DNA of 64,000 nucleotides. Source: Euryarchaeota archaeon TMED173 (GTDB taxonomy: Archaea; Thermoplasmatota; Poseidoniia; Poseidoniales; Thalassarchaeaceae). Below are positions 8,861-17,071 of this stretch, piece after piece (position 1 is the stretch's first letter; each line of letters starts with the position of its first letter). Location of the stretch: contig NHHW01000007.1 in NCBI GenBank assembly GCA_002172185.1, positions 40,116 to 104,115 on the forward strand, in the 5' to 3' direction. The notes beneath the pieces were generated by a model. It was not told the DNA's origin, ran no database searches, and worked only from the letters and a program-made list of their open reading frames with translations. The position numbers were made by a program, and so were the translations under genes.

Positions 8861-9535
8861 TTAGAGAGCACTAGTAATTGATTCCAGATTTTCTCTGATT
8901 GATGCTTGATTGTTGATAAGTCCTGAACCCACTACCGCAATATCTACTCCCCAATCAGCAACTAGTTTAGCATTGTAATCTTTTATGCCTCCATCAATCA
9001 TTAGCTTTGTTTCTCTTCCTCCTGTCTCGATCTGCTTATTTATCTCTGATCTGAATAACCTAACCTTTCCTTCTACTTCTGGAATAAATGATTGGCCACC
9101 CTTGCCAGGTACCACTGACATTACGAGTACTAAATCAAGTTCAGGTAACAAATCGAAAACTGGTTCTGCTGGAGTATCGGGATTAATCACACAGCCCACT
9201 TTAGTACCTGATTCTCTGATACTAGTAATTAGACTTGGAAAGTCTTCAACAGCTTCGAAATGCGCAATTATAATATCAGCTCCCGCATCTACGAATTGCT
9301 GCCAAGTTTCTTCGGCGTTTGTAATCATAAGATGACAGTCGATGATTATGTGATTGCCTACTCTTTCTCTAACAGATCTAATCAAAGCTGGTCCAAAGGT
9401 GATTGTGCGATTGGCGACCCAGTTACCATCCATTACATCCATGTGCAGCCATTTTATGCCAGCATCCACGGCCTCTTCGATTGTTTCGCCTAGTCTGCAG
9501 AAGTCTGCGGTAAGTATGCTTGGCGTTATCTCCAT
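8861..9535 (-). CDS. rpe: Ribulose-phosphate 3-epimerase
   Basis: Interconverts ribulose-5-phosphate and xylulose-5-phosphate. The 224 residues show the TIM-barrel landmarks: ITPSILTADFCRLG at the N-terminus, WLHMDVMDGNWV (metal aspartate), IIIDCHLMI with the metal histidine, LVLVMSVVPGKGGQSF and LMIDGGI with the catalytic aspartate, then the phosphate-binding VVGSGL near the end. The start ATG at 9535 gives the expected MEITPSILT. It is the first gene of a minus operon with bolA, grx and a transporter. Confidence 0.94.
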   Translation of the reverse strand: MEITPSILTADFCRLGETIEEAVDAGIKWLHMDVMDGNWVANRTITFGPALIRSVRERVGNHIIIDCHLMITNAEETWQQFVDAGADIIIAHFEAVEDFPSLITSIRESGTKVGCVINPDTPAEPVFDLLPELDLVLVMSVVPGKGGQSFIPEVEGKVRLFRSEINKQIETGGRETKLMIDGGIKDYNAKLVADWGVDIAVVGSGLINNQASIRENLESITSAL

Positions 9536-9650
9536 ACGCTCCCTCGATGTAACGGCAGGGGTTTAGGTTCTCAATTCCTCCTATTGTAGTGATGTCTAGA
9601 ATACACAATAGTTGATAGGGTAGAGGGCTATCGTTTGGCTAGGTGAATTG

Positions 9651-9968
9651 ATGGGAAAGGTTGTAGACGCAGGAGATTCAGACTTCGATGTGGCAACAAA
9701 GAGTAGCGAGTGGGTGTTAGCAGATTTCTGGGCGCCATGGTGTGGACCATGCCGGATGGTAGCCCCTGTACTCTCACAGATAGCAGAAGAAAGGGAGATC
9801 ACTATTGCAAAGGTAAATACTGATGTCAATCCACAAACCTCTGGGAGATTTGGTATTCGTGGGATTCCTGCATTGATTCTCTTTAGAGACGGCGAGGTAG
9901 TAGACAGAATGACTGGGGCCATGCCTAAGCAGTCTATGGATTCCTGGTTAGATAGGCATATGAGCTAG
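9651..9968 (+). CDS. trxA: Thioredoxin
   Basis: 105 residues, standard thioredoxin size. The WCGPC active site near residue 30 follows VLADFWAP. The cis-proline loop RGIPALILFRDGEVVDRMTG is intact. The ATG at 9651 is preferred over the TTG just before it because AGGTGA at 9641-9646 makes a ribosome-binding site with suitable spacing. It is divergent from rpe and convergent with the STAND ATPase, which it overlaps by 4 bases. Confidence 0.93.
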   Translation: MGKVVDAGDSDFDVATKSSEWVLADFWAPWCGPCRMVAPVLSQIAEEREITIAKVNTDVNPQTSGRFGIRGIPALILFRDGEVVDRMTGAMPKQSMDSWLDRHMS

Positions 9969-11521
9969 GATTTGAATTTTCTTAATTTATTCAATCTTTC
10001 TTCTAATGGATTCCCCACCTCTCTTAGAAGTCTAGATCTGAGAGCCTCATGTAACCACATTCCATCTTCTATCTCCAGCATTAGGCCTCTCTCGATTAGT
10101 AAATCTGGTGGGGGGCCATGGACTCCAGATGCTCTGGCTAGATCTGCCCAGGGAACGGGCCTATCTGAAACAGCAAGAACCGAGAGAATCTCTCGATGGT
10201 CATCTGGTAGAACCTGGAGGATCTCTTGATCTAGGAAGCGTAGCCAGTCTTCGTGAATTGTTTGGCCATATATCTCCATTAGCTCCATAGCAAGAGGGTG
10301 CCCGCCTGTAACTCTGTGGATTTCCTCTGCTGGGGCGTATTCAGAAATTTCCATCCCCTCTAGCCATTTTTCTATTTCTTCTAATGACAATCCAGAAAGA
10401 ACTAGTTCTTGGACTCTTTTTCTCGTATGAACATCTCTTCTATCGTAGAACGCTAGAGTGGCTCTAGAAATCAGAAGTAGTCTCAACTGAGTTGCCTCTG
10501 AGACCTGTAGAAGTGCACCGAAAAAGTGATCTCCTAAGCTCCCTATATTGTGAACATCATCTAGAATTACTAATAATTTAGAGTTTTCATCACTGGAATC
10601 AGAAGACTCTAAGATTGATTTTTCATCAAGTAAATGAGCGCAAAGTCTTCTTCTGAAGGAATCTATATCCAATCGCGCGGCTGGTTTGTATGGTAAAGTT
10701 GAGAGTACGTTGTAAGGATCACCTGATTCCTCAGAAATCCCAATCCTATGTAGAAGACTAGTAGCGATTCCCAATTGAGAGTCCCAGGGCTGACATGGGT
10801 AATACATAGCTTTGAGGCTGATATCAGACTTTAGCAAGTCTTCAATACAATCCGAAACTAGTGTAGTCTTCCCGCAACCAGCTATTCCAGAAAGAGAAAA
10901 GAGTGGAGTTTCGGATTCATACCAATTTTTGATGATTTCCTTCTCTTTTTTTCTTCCGTGAACGATTCTAGTTTTTGGCGGCCTGGTGTGATAAGTTGAA
11001 TGAGCTCCTGAAAGGATAGAAAGAGATCCAGGAGGGGGATCTTGCTCTTCCTTGCTAACAAGTGCTCCAAAGCGGATATCTCCGAAGTTAAGTGCCCCTT
11101 CATGTTGAGCATGCATTAGTACTTGTAAAAGACTGAGTCCTGCTCTAAGTCTGTCTGCAGCCTCGTCTGCTCTAATTTCGAGTATTTTTCCTTCCTTGGA
11201 TCTAATCAATACTTGGATAGACCTTAGTTCGGAAATTCTCTCCAGAACAGCATCTCTACCCTCATCTGTTAACTGCCATGTTTTCTGTCTTCGATTATCG
11301 CCTCTAACAGACCTAGTATGCTGCGAAATCAATCTATCTGATGATAGCTTCCTCATTGCTCTAGACACGTTTGGAGGGTGCATTGCACAAGATTCGGCTA
11401 TACCTGAACGAGTAACATGTCCGGACACTATGTAATGATCCGCCTGGTGGTCCTGCTCCCAAAGATGTAGGAGAATACGATCTGAGACTGGTACATTCGG
11501 ACCTAAGTCATTGCGTGGCAC
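9965..11521 (-). CDS. Winged-helix STAND (NB-ARC-like) ATPase
   Basis: 518 residues. Residues 1-100 form a MarR/ArsR-like winged helix, with the recognition helix near HPPNVSRAMRKL and a wing ending TWQLTDEGRD. The ATPase follows: Walker A GIAGCGKTT at about 212-220, Walker B LLVILDD at 316-322 and a sensor strand LLLISRA near 348. After the helical lid, residues 435-505 look like the second winged helix of NB-ARC proteins, including DHREILSVLAVSDRPVPW and a helix-turn-helix. STAND proteins are signal-responsive ATP switches; with a DNA-binding head, this is probably a ligand- or stress-gated transcription regulator. No C-terminal repeat sensor is present. The target is unknown. Confidence 0.8.
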   Translation of the reverse strand: MPRNDLGPNVPVSDRILLHLWEQDHQADHYIVSGHVTRSGIAESCAMHPPNVSRAMRKLSSDRLISQHTRSVRGDNRRQKTWQLTDEGRDAVLERISELRSIQVLIRSKEGKILEIRADEAADRLRAGLSLLQVLMHAQHEGALNFGDIRFGALVSKEEQDPPPGSLSILSGAHSTYHTRPPKTRIVHGRKKEKEIIKNWYESETPLFSLSGIAGCGKTTLVSDCIEDLLKSDISLKAMYYPCQPWDSQLGIATSLLHRIGISEESGDPYNVLSTLPYKPAARLDIDSFRRRLCAHLLDEKSILESSDSSDENSKLLVILDDVHNIGSLGDHFFGALLQVSEATQLRLLLISRATLAFYDRRDVHTRKRVQELVLSGLSLEEIEKWLEGMEISEYAPAEEIHRVTGGHPLAMELMEIYGQTIHEDWLRFLDQEILQVLPDDHREILSVLAVSDRPVPWADLARASGVHGPPPDLLIERGLMLEIEDGMWLHEALRSRLLREVGNPLEERLNKLRKFKS

Positions 11522-11587
11522 GTAACATACGACAGAGGATTATTGAATCAATGGTTCGTATCACTGATTGCTTACGAATTAATGAAA

Positions 11588-12019
11588 TTAATCCTTAAGC
11601 ATCATTCTGAGTTCCTCTACAGACCTCTGTTCGTCGAAGTATACAACTTCTAATGCATCAAAAAGCTCAGTATCCCCGATTTCCTCTACCAAAGGTAATA
11701 TTTCGGCATATGTTTCGGCTGCCTTCTTTTCTGTCTCAAAGGCCTCGGAGAGCATTTCTTTAAAGTTTGAAGTATGAACGATTTCTGTTTTATCTCTCTT
11801 AGTTATCGCAATTGCATCAAGTTTCACTATAGCAGAACGAACAGTGGAAGCATGCATTACAGACTCATTGACCTCGTTATTGAAATGGTTAGTAAGATGA
11901 AGACGATGAATTCCTGAAACATAAGCAGAATAATGTGCATACATAGCAATTGCACGTAACTCCCATGCTAGTGCTTTATTCAGTGCTTCAACCAAATTCT
12001 CTTTTGTGATACTATCCAT
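11588..12019 (-). CDS. Ferritin-like diiron protein
   Basis: 143 residues predicted as a four-helix bundle. Candidate iron ligands are E20 in ALAWELRAIAMYAHY, the ExxxxxxxH of FNNEVNESVMHAS, a glutamate in ETEKKAAETYAE, and the E/Q run in YFDEQRSVEEL. The spacing suits bacterioferritin or a Dps-like ferritin more than a rubrerythrin, as no rubredoxin CxxC is present. It would oxidise and store iron or detoxify peroxide. The exact subfamily is uncertain. It starts divergently from the M32 carboxypeptidase across about 100 bases. Confidence 0.75.
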   Translation of the reverse strand: MDSITKENLVEALNKALAWELRAIAMYAHYSAYVSGIHRLHLTNHFNNEVNESVMHASTVRSAIVKLDAIAITKRDKTEIVHTSNFKEMLSEAFETEKKAAETYAEILPLVEEIGDTELFDALEVVYFDEQRSVEELRMMLKD

Positions 12020-12118
12020 CAGTATTTTGAAGCAAGGCGTGTGCTTTGAACGCTCCCTTTGTAATGTTAGGTAGTTGTCATCCGATACATATGTGTCTAA
12101 GTCCCGTGTGCGAGCGAT

Positions 12119-13621
12119 ATGAATGCTTACGAAGAGTTACTTGGGAGACTGAAGAATATTGATCTAATAGGCCAGATTGGTAGCTTGCTTAGTTGGGACC
12201 AAGAGGTATTGATGCCGCCTAGTGGAGCACCGATTAGAGCTGAGCAACTCGCATGGGTATCAAAAACTGCCCATGAAAGAATTACTGATACCAAAATCGG
12301 TTCCCTCCTAGAAGAACTGGAATGCAGTGAAGATCTGGATGATATCCAGCTAGCTAATCTAAGGCTGACTAGACAAGCTTATGACAGAGCGACAAAATTA
12401 CCTATTGATTTTGTTGAGGAAATGGCGAAACATCGATCTGAGTCATTAGTTTCATGGACTGAAGCTAGAGCGAAGGATGATTTCTCAATTTTTCGAGACG
12501 ATTTAGCTAAATCGATTGAGCATGCTCGGATGAGGGCTGAATTCTATGGATATGAAGACCAAAGATATGACGCTCTTCTTGATTTGTATGAGAGTGGACT
12601 TAGTGTGAAAAGACTGGATCCCCTTTTCTCTGGCCTCAGAGATAATGTAGCCCCGCTAATTAAGGCAGTAGTGGAAGAAGGAAGTGCTCCAGATTTGTCA
12701 TGGTTAGATCAAAATTCTTGGGATTTGGAAGCTCAGGAACAGCTAAGCCAGAGTATTTCAGAAGCAATAGGTTTTGATTTCGATTCAGGAAGGAGAGATA
12801 AATCAACACATCCTTTCTGTGGAGGCCCAAATCCTGATGATGTTCGGTGGACTACGCGATACAACCTCGAAGACCCCTTTGGTTCTCTTTTCGGATCGAT
12901 GCATGAAACTGGTCATGGAACATATGAACAGGGGAGGCCCAGGAATCTAGATTTCCAGCCTGCCGGGAAGGCAAACGGGCTAGGCATACATGAAAGCCAG
13001 AGTCGTCTTTGGGAGAATCAAGTAGGCAGATCTTTAGAGTTCTGTCAGTGGTCTCTACCTCTATGGAAGAAGTTCTTTCCAGAGAATATGGAAGGAGTTA
13101 ATGCAGAAAATCTCTGGCAGGCGGTTAACCTTGTCAGACCTGGTCCAATCAGAGTAGATGCGGATGAAGCCACGTATAATTTGCACATTATGGTAAGGTA
13201 TGAAATCGAAAAAGAGATGATTTCTGGCAATCTAGAAGTAGATGAGTTGCCTGATGCTTGGGACGAGATGTATTATCAATTCTTAGGAATTAAGCCCTCA
13301 AATCGTTCTCTTGGAGTGCTTCAAGATATCCATTGGTCCATGGGAGCAATGGGATATTTTCCCACATATACTCTTGGAAATCTGTATGCAGCTCAACTTC
13401 TGGAGGCTGCGAAAAATGATCTTTCGGATTACGATGGAGATATTAAAAAAGGAGATTTCTCAAAGCTATTGAGTTGGATGAGAACAAAGATACACACAAG
13501 AGGAAGCATACTTGAGCCCGCGGAACTAATTGAAGAGGCGACAGGTTCATCCCCTTCTCCGAAGGCATTTGTTGAATATCTTAGTTCCAAAGTAGAGAAG
13601 CTGTATGGAGTTGTTGCTTGA
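12119..13621 (+). CDS. Metallocarboxypeptidase, family M32 (Taq type)
   Basis: Zinc-dependent carboxypeptidase that trims C-terminal residues from peptides. The 500-residue length is normal for the family. The HExxH site is HETGH near residue 261 (MHETGHGTYEQG), preceded by the HPFCGG and DVRWTTRY signatures and followed by GIHESQSRLWEN with the third zinc ligand. The C-terminal LGILQ-like region reads SLGVLQDIHWSMGAMGYFPTY, also diagnostic. Start ATG at 12119. It is followed 30 bases later by the beta-propeller gene. Confidence 0.95.
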   Translation: MNAYEELLGRLKNIDLIGQIGSLLSWDQEVLMPPSGAPIRAEQLAWVSKTAHERITDTKIGSLLEELECSEDLDDIQLANLRLTRQAYDRATKLPIDFVEEMAKHRSESLVSWTEARAKDDFSIFRDDLAKSIEHARMRAEFYGYEDQRYDALLDLYESGLSVKRLDPLFSGLRDNVAPLIKAVVEEGSAPDLSWLDQNSWDLEAQEQLSQSISEAIGFDFDSGRRDKSTHPFCGGPNPDDVRWTTRYNLEDPFGSLFGSMHETGHGTYEQGRPRNLDFQPAGKANGLGIHESQSRLWENQVGRSLEFCQWSLPLWKKFFPENMEGVNAENLWQAVNLVRPGPIRVDADEATYNLHIMVRYEIEKEMISGNLEVDELPDAWDEMYYQFLGIKPSNRSLGVLQDIHWSMGAMGYFPTYTLGNLYAAQLLEAAKNDLSDYDGDIKKGDFSKLLSWMRTKIHTRGSILEPAELIEEATGSSPSPKAFVEYLSSKVEKLYGVVA

Positions 13622-13651
13622 GAAAATATTCGCTCGAGAAGGTGGCAAATC

Positions 13652-14749
13652 ATGTCTAGACTAATTTCAAGTCTCGAACAATTATCTTCCTTTGTTCGAG
13701 AAATAGAGTCGGGGTGTGTTTTTGTTGGAGTTACCGAGGGTTTTCTTTTAGCAGGATCGAAAGCTGGAGAGTTGTGGTGCTGGAGTGTTTCTAGCGGCTT
13801 ACAAGAATGGAAAGTAAAATTTGAGGGTCCTTGTTCAAAGTATGACTTTTCAGAAGGTAAAATAGTATTCAGTGAGTCTGACAAGATTCATGCAGTAAAG
13901 ATCGATTCTGGAGAAATATTGTGGAGCGTTGATCTAGAAGGCTCAAGTGATTTTATTTTCTATGACAAAAAAGGAGTTTGGGCCTCTAGTTCGGTATACA
14001 ACTTCGAAATACAAGATTATTCTGAAGGAAGTATTTGGAGAATAAATAACTCCGGAGAAAAAGTTTTGAGGGTTCCGATAAAGGGTAGGGCTTGGTCTCT
14101 GGATCGCTTCCAAGATAGTGCTTTGTTTGGACTGAGTAGGCCAAATTGTGGTTACGGAATTGCTAGCAATGATGGAGCCATAGAATATTTCTCATCTGAT
14201 CAAGTGGATTCGCCTGTCACCGTTGGAAAGGGTGACGGACGTGAGGTAGTTGTTCTTGGCCATAGTAATGGCACGCTCTCAGTAATTTCTGAACACATAG
14301 TTCAAAACTATGAAATTGGTAAGTCATCAGTAGTATCCATTGACTATCTAGAGGAATGGGCTGCCGCCCTTGAGTCTGGGGTATTGGCTGTCGGGGATAG
14401 GTTAGGTTCCTGGTCGATCGAAACTGGAAATTCTTTCCAATCGTTATGCTTTGGTCCGACAATAGAAGGAGAAAGTGGAATTTGGACATTTTCTTGGGAT
14501 GAGAAATCAGTAATCAGACTCTTAGATCAGTTAGATGGGACCCAGAAAATAGAAGTTTTTCATGACGCTGAAGTAGGAGCTTCATTTGGTTCGACGGATC
14601 ACCTTTGCATTGGAGATAACTCTGGAATGATTTACTTAATCGAAAAAGATGTTCTCCGGCGTAGAATTATCGAGTCTTCGGACGAATCCGCAGAAGACGA
14701 GGGAGTTCGTAATCTTCGAAAGAAAATACGAAGGCTGCGAGGAGGTTGA
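13652..14749 (+). CDS. Beta-propeller (PQQ/WD40-like) protein, function unknown
   Basis: 365 residues made of repeated four-strand blades: units such as GSKAGELWCWSVSSGLQEWKV, KIHAVKIDSGEILWSVDLEG and VLGHSNGTLSVISE show the alternating G-x-L/V-x-x-x-x-x-x-G-x-x-x-W pattern of quinoprotein-type or WD repeats. The C-terminus ends in a basic tail, KKIRRLRGG. No signal peptide is evident, suggesting a cytoplasmic scaffold. It lies between the carboxypeptidase and the structured non-coding region. A binding partner cannot be named from the sequence. Confidence 0.75.
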   Translation: MSRLISSLEQLSSFVREIESGCVFVGVTEGFLLAGSKAGELWCWSVSSGLQEWKVKFEGPCSKYDFSEGKIVFSESDKIHAVKIDSGEILWSVDLEGSSDFIFYDKKGVWASSSVYNFEIQDYSEGSIWRINNSGEKVLRVPIKGRAWSLDRFQDSALFGLSRPNCGYGIASNDGAIEYFSSDQVDSPVTVGKGDGREVVVLGHSNGTLSVISEHIVQNYEIGKSSVVSIDYLEEWAAALESGVLAVGDRLGSWSIETGNSFQSLCFGPTIEGESGIWTFSWDEKSVIRLLDQLDGTQKIEVFHDAEVGASFGSTDHLCIGDNSGMIYLIEKDVLRRRIIESSDESAEDEGVRNLRKKIRRLRGG

Positions 14750-14813
14750 TTTGCAGTGGAAAAATACTCTTTGAGACCTGTATTTCCAGTGAACTGCGGC
14801 TAAATTGGCGAAA

Positions 14814-14821
14814 TGTTTATG
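14814..14821 (+). promoter_or_regulatory. TATA-like element upstream of the structured non-coding region
   Basis: TGTTTATG, preceded by CGAAA as a possible BRE, fits an archaeal TATA/BRE promoter. It would place a transcription start near 14842, just before the first stable hairpin of the candidate RNA. Inferred by eye only. Confidence 0.4.
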
Positions 14822-14841
14822 AGCCTGGCATTACCCTGTGT

Positions 14842-15430
14842 TTCTTGCCGCTCCGGGGGAGTGGTGTGAGGGCGCTTCGGCGCGACTCGCGGGCCACAAT
14901 AACCTAGCCTCGAAACCGAGGCGGTAGAACCGAGATCTGAAAAGAAATCGGGGAAAAGCTGAAGCGTCTGTGGACGCTAAAGCTGCGGCGAATAAATCGG
15001 ACAAACCGGAGGAAACGAAGGGGAGAGCGAGTAATGAGCTGAAGAGATACATGTGCGTAGGGTGAGGAAAACAATCCTGGGTCACATTAGTGGGAAACTA
15101 GATGGAAGAAACTGGAGGCAACGAAAGGGACAGAAACTTAGGGAAACACTGGGCAACAAGAGCGAGGAGACTCGTGGAGAAGCTAGTATCGAGACGTAAA
15201 AGGAAAAACGGAGACGATGTACCAGATACGGATGCGGCGAAAGAGAGGGAGATCTCTCAAGAGTCGGAAAATGACAAAGGAAGAGCATGAAGTTCCGGAG
15301 TCATCTAACCCGGGGAATCCCGGGCCTTCGGGCCCGGGAGAACCGGACCCTGCGGAGTTAACAGGGGGGGAAGCTCCCCCATGTGCGGAACCCCCTGTTG
15401 CTCCACCTGAATTTCGGCCCTGTTTTTTTC
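14842..15430 (+). ncRNA. Candidate large structured RNA, about 590 nt, family not recognised
   Basis: The 720-base gap between the beta-propeller gene and pth2 has no credible ORF but holds a chain of hairpins with purine-rich loops on the plus strand. Examples: 14861-14897 (GUGG/CCAC, GAG/CUC, then GCGC-UUCG-GCGC); 14904-14927 (GCCUCG-AAAC-CGAGGC inside CUA/UAG); 14957-14984 (GCGUC-UGUG-GACGC inside AGCU/AGCU); 15271-15304 (AUGAC/GUCAU enclosing GGAA/UUCC); 15319-15338 (CCCGGGCC-UUCG-GGCCCGGG); 15360-15399 (AACAGGGGG/CCCCCUGUU). A T-run at 15423-15429 is a plausible end and a TATA-like box precedes it. The conserved motifs of RNase P RNA (GAGGAAAGUCC) and the SRP helix-8 loop were sought and not found, though a divergent member of either family cannot be ruled out. 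Ends are approximate. Confidence 0.6.
15423..15429 (+). terminator. T-run terminator of the candidate RNA
   Basis: Seven consecutive T after the GC-rich hairpin at 15360-15399 and a spacer. Oligo-T is the usual archaeal intrinsic termination signal. Confidence 0.4.
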
Positions 15431-15469
15431 TCTCTTAGCTTGTCTTTTGAAATAGAGTTATTGGCCCTA

Positions 15470-15844
15470 TCAACTGACTAAAGATAGCTGCCCTGTTATT
15501 TTGTCTACCTCTCTCCTTGGTCCCGGACCTATGCCGACGACAGTCTCAGTTCCTGCAGGAATTTCTGTATGTCCTGCGTCTACAACCAAATAACAGATCA
15601 AGCCGGCTTTCTTCGCTTGAGCCAGAACCTTTCGGAGTGATATTGCATCTGCTACTTTACAGACGATCTTTCTAGCCCCTTCTCTCCTATACCTGTCTAG
15701 GTTGCGAGGAGACTCTTTCTTCGCTCTAATAGTGCATTCCATTGTAGCATGGCCACATTGAGCCGCCAACTTTCCCTTGGATAGATTTAGATCTGCACGA
15801 GTCACTAGGACCATGGTGATTTCATCAGTTGGCGGCAATTTCAC
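15470..15844 (-). CDS. pth2: Peptidyl-tRNA hydrolase, type 2 (archaeal/eukaryotic)
   Basis: Releases tRNA from stalled peptidyl-tRNA. Of the 124 residues, the Pth2 core starts at MVLVTRADLNLSKGKLAAQC, with the conserved K of GKLAAQ, then GHAT, KIVCKV, ICYLVVDAGHTEIPAGT and the closing VVGIGPGP. These are the family hallmarks. The ATG at 15844 overlaps the upstream ECF gene by 20 bases; a later ATG at 15814 gives the compact family start and may be the true one. It is the last gene of the minus run from mcm. Confidence 0.93.
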   Translation of the reverse strand: MKLPPTDEITMVLVTRADLNLSKGKLAAQCGHATMECTIRAKKESPRNLDRYRREGARKIVCKVADAISLRKVLAQAKKAGLICYLVVDAGHTEIPAGTETVVGIGPGPRREVDKITGQLSLVS

Positions 15845-16493
15845 CCACCGAGTTGCCGCTTAGCTCTGTTCTATGGCGTGACATGAGGTCTCCTAAGGGG
15901 CTGGCAAGCCAGACCACGAATACAGCATTTCCTATAGCATGGTAGACGTCGAAAACAAGTCCATTTGCTAGATAAGGGATCAGCATAGATATGTCGTTAT
16001 TTAACAGTATACTCATTGATACTATCCAGTCAAAGACAAAAGCAGAAGCTACTGCAAAAAACATCAGTCTTCCAACAGCAATTCTTCCATCTACGAGGAG
16101 CTTCTGTGAAAAAAATGAGCTGGCCATACCCAAGAAACCCCATCCGAATACTTGGAAAATTGTCCAGGGACCATGGCCGAGAAAAAGCAGATTTGTGCTT
16201 AGTGCCACTACACCTGATATTGCTATCGCCCATGGAGCTCCATAGAAGATTCCGACTAGGATTATCGTAACAGTCACTGGTTGGACATTAGGGATTGGCT
16301 CTAGTAAGATTCTCCCTGCAATACAGAAAGTTGTGATGATCGCTAGAATCGTTAATGGACTTGATTTCTCTAGAGTTTGCTCTCCTTTGAGAATCGCAAA
16401 AATCAGCGAGGATAAAATCACTATATTGAGAAATAAGTCTTGCATGGGAGTGAGAGCAAAGTTGTGAAAGTCGTACATATTTGCTCCCAGCAA
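15825..16493 (-). CDS. ECF-type transporter S component-like membrane protein (cobalamin or other vitamin)
   Basis: 222 residues with about six hydrophobic helices. The segment PNVQPVTVTIILVGIFYGAP followed by GVVALSTNLLFLGHGPWTIFQVFGWGFLGM resembles energy-coupling-factor substrate-binding (S) proteins of the cobalamin/queuosine type. S components capture a vitamin and need an EcfT/EcfA module to import it; none is encoded in the window. The gene upstream encodes a DUF4430-like lipoprotein, a common companion of S components, which supports cobalamin or a related corrinoid as substrate (inference). The ATG at 16493 starts 49 bases after that gene's stop. Confidence 0.65.
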   Translation of the reverse strand: MLGANMYDFHNFALTPMQDLFLNIVILSSLIFAILKGEQTLEKSSPLTILAIITTFCIAGRILLEPIPNVQPVTVTIILVGIFYGAPWAIAISGVVALSTNLLFLGHGPWTIFQVFGWGFLGMASSFFSQKLLVDGRIAVGRLMFFAVASAFVFDWIVSMSILLNNDISMLIPYLANGLVFDVYHAIGNAVFVVWLASPLGDLMSRHRTELSGNSVGEIAAN

Positions 16494-16542
16494 TGCTCAC
16501 TTCATAGTCATTCTTGGAAATCTGTCCAGAATGAGTGAGGGC

Positions 16543-17013
16543 TCAATAGTCGCCTGCGGGCGTTAATATCCAACTGATGTTGACGTCCGAGGTAATTGGG
16601 AATGTTGAGGCTCCAACCTCAGCCATTTCACCCTCATCATAGAATCCCCAATATGTGGACCAATCATCAGCACCTGATACACCATCAATAGTATGAACAA
16701 AGGCACCCATTCCAACGTAGTATGTCACGTCAATTGTAAAGTTCTCTCTAAGCTGTAATTCTTCCATAACCCTGTATGCAGTAACGTTTGGAGCAACTAA
16801 AACTGGGTCAAAGGTAATACTGTCATCAGTAAGTCTCTCTACTAAATTTGCTGTTTGATTTCCTTGGTCTCTGAAATCTAGTGTTACAACTACTGCCAAA
16901 TCTCCTATCTCATCCTCAGTAAGTGGTTCTGTCTCAGAAGTACATCCAGAAAGAAATGAGGCTGTTGTCAAAATTATTGCAAGGGTAATTGTTAACCTAG
17001 TCATAGAGTTCAT
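16543..17013 (-). CDS. Lipoprotein with a DUF4430/transcobalamin-like domain
   Basis: A membrane-anchored extracellular protein. The preferred start (ATG at 17013, or 17004) begins just before the signal peptide TRLTITLAIILTTASFLSGC, which ends in a lipobox (LSGC). The C-terminal 100 residues follow the DUF4430 pattern: a hydrophobic helix VTAYRVMEELQL, then VTYYVGMGAFVHTIDGVSG, DWSTYWGFYDEG and a final strand ISWILTPAGDY. DUF4430 is related to the C-terminal domain of transcobalamin/intrinsic factor and typically presents corrinoids to transporters. A longer ORF to 17061 lacks a signal-peptide start. It is followed by the S-component gene. Confidence 0.72.
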   Translation of the reverse strand: MNSMTRLTITLAIILTTASFLSGCTSETEPLTEDEIGDLAVVVTLDFRDQGNQTANLVERLTDDSITFDPVLVAPNVTAYRVMEELQLRENFTIDVTYYVGMGAFVHTIDGVSGADDWSTYWGFYDEGEMAEVGASTFPITSDVNISWILTPAGDY

Positions 17014-17071
17014 TGCAAAAAAATAAGGCGTATAACCTATTCTAATAATTGAGAATTCCAAAGATAATATT

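Noticed and set aside
15102-15290. 62-residue plus-strand ORF inside the structured region
   Set aside because: Its composition (strings of E, R, K, G) follows from the purine-rich structured RNA, it lies across several hairpins, and it has no recognisable motif.
14842-15430. Naming the region RNase P RNA or SRP RNA
   Set aside because: The core motifs of both (GAGGAAAGUCC; the helix-8 GGAAGGAGCAG type loop) were not found, though a short ACAGAA and an AGAUG-like string near 15106-15135 recall RNase P. Too weak to call.
15217-15438. 73-residue ORF at the end of the same region
   Set aside because: Overlaps the two strongest hairpins and reads as a proline/glycine artefact of GC-rich stems.
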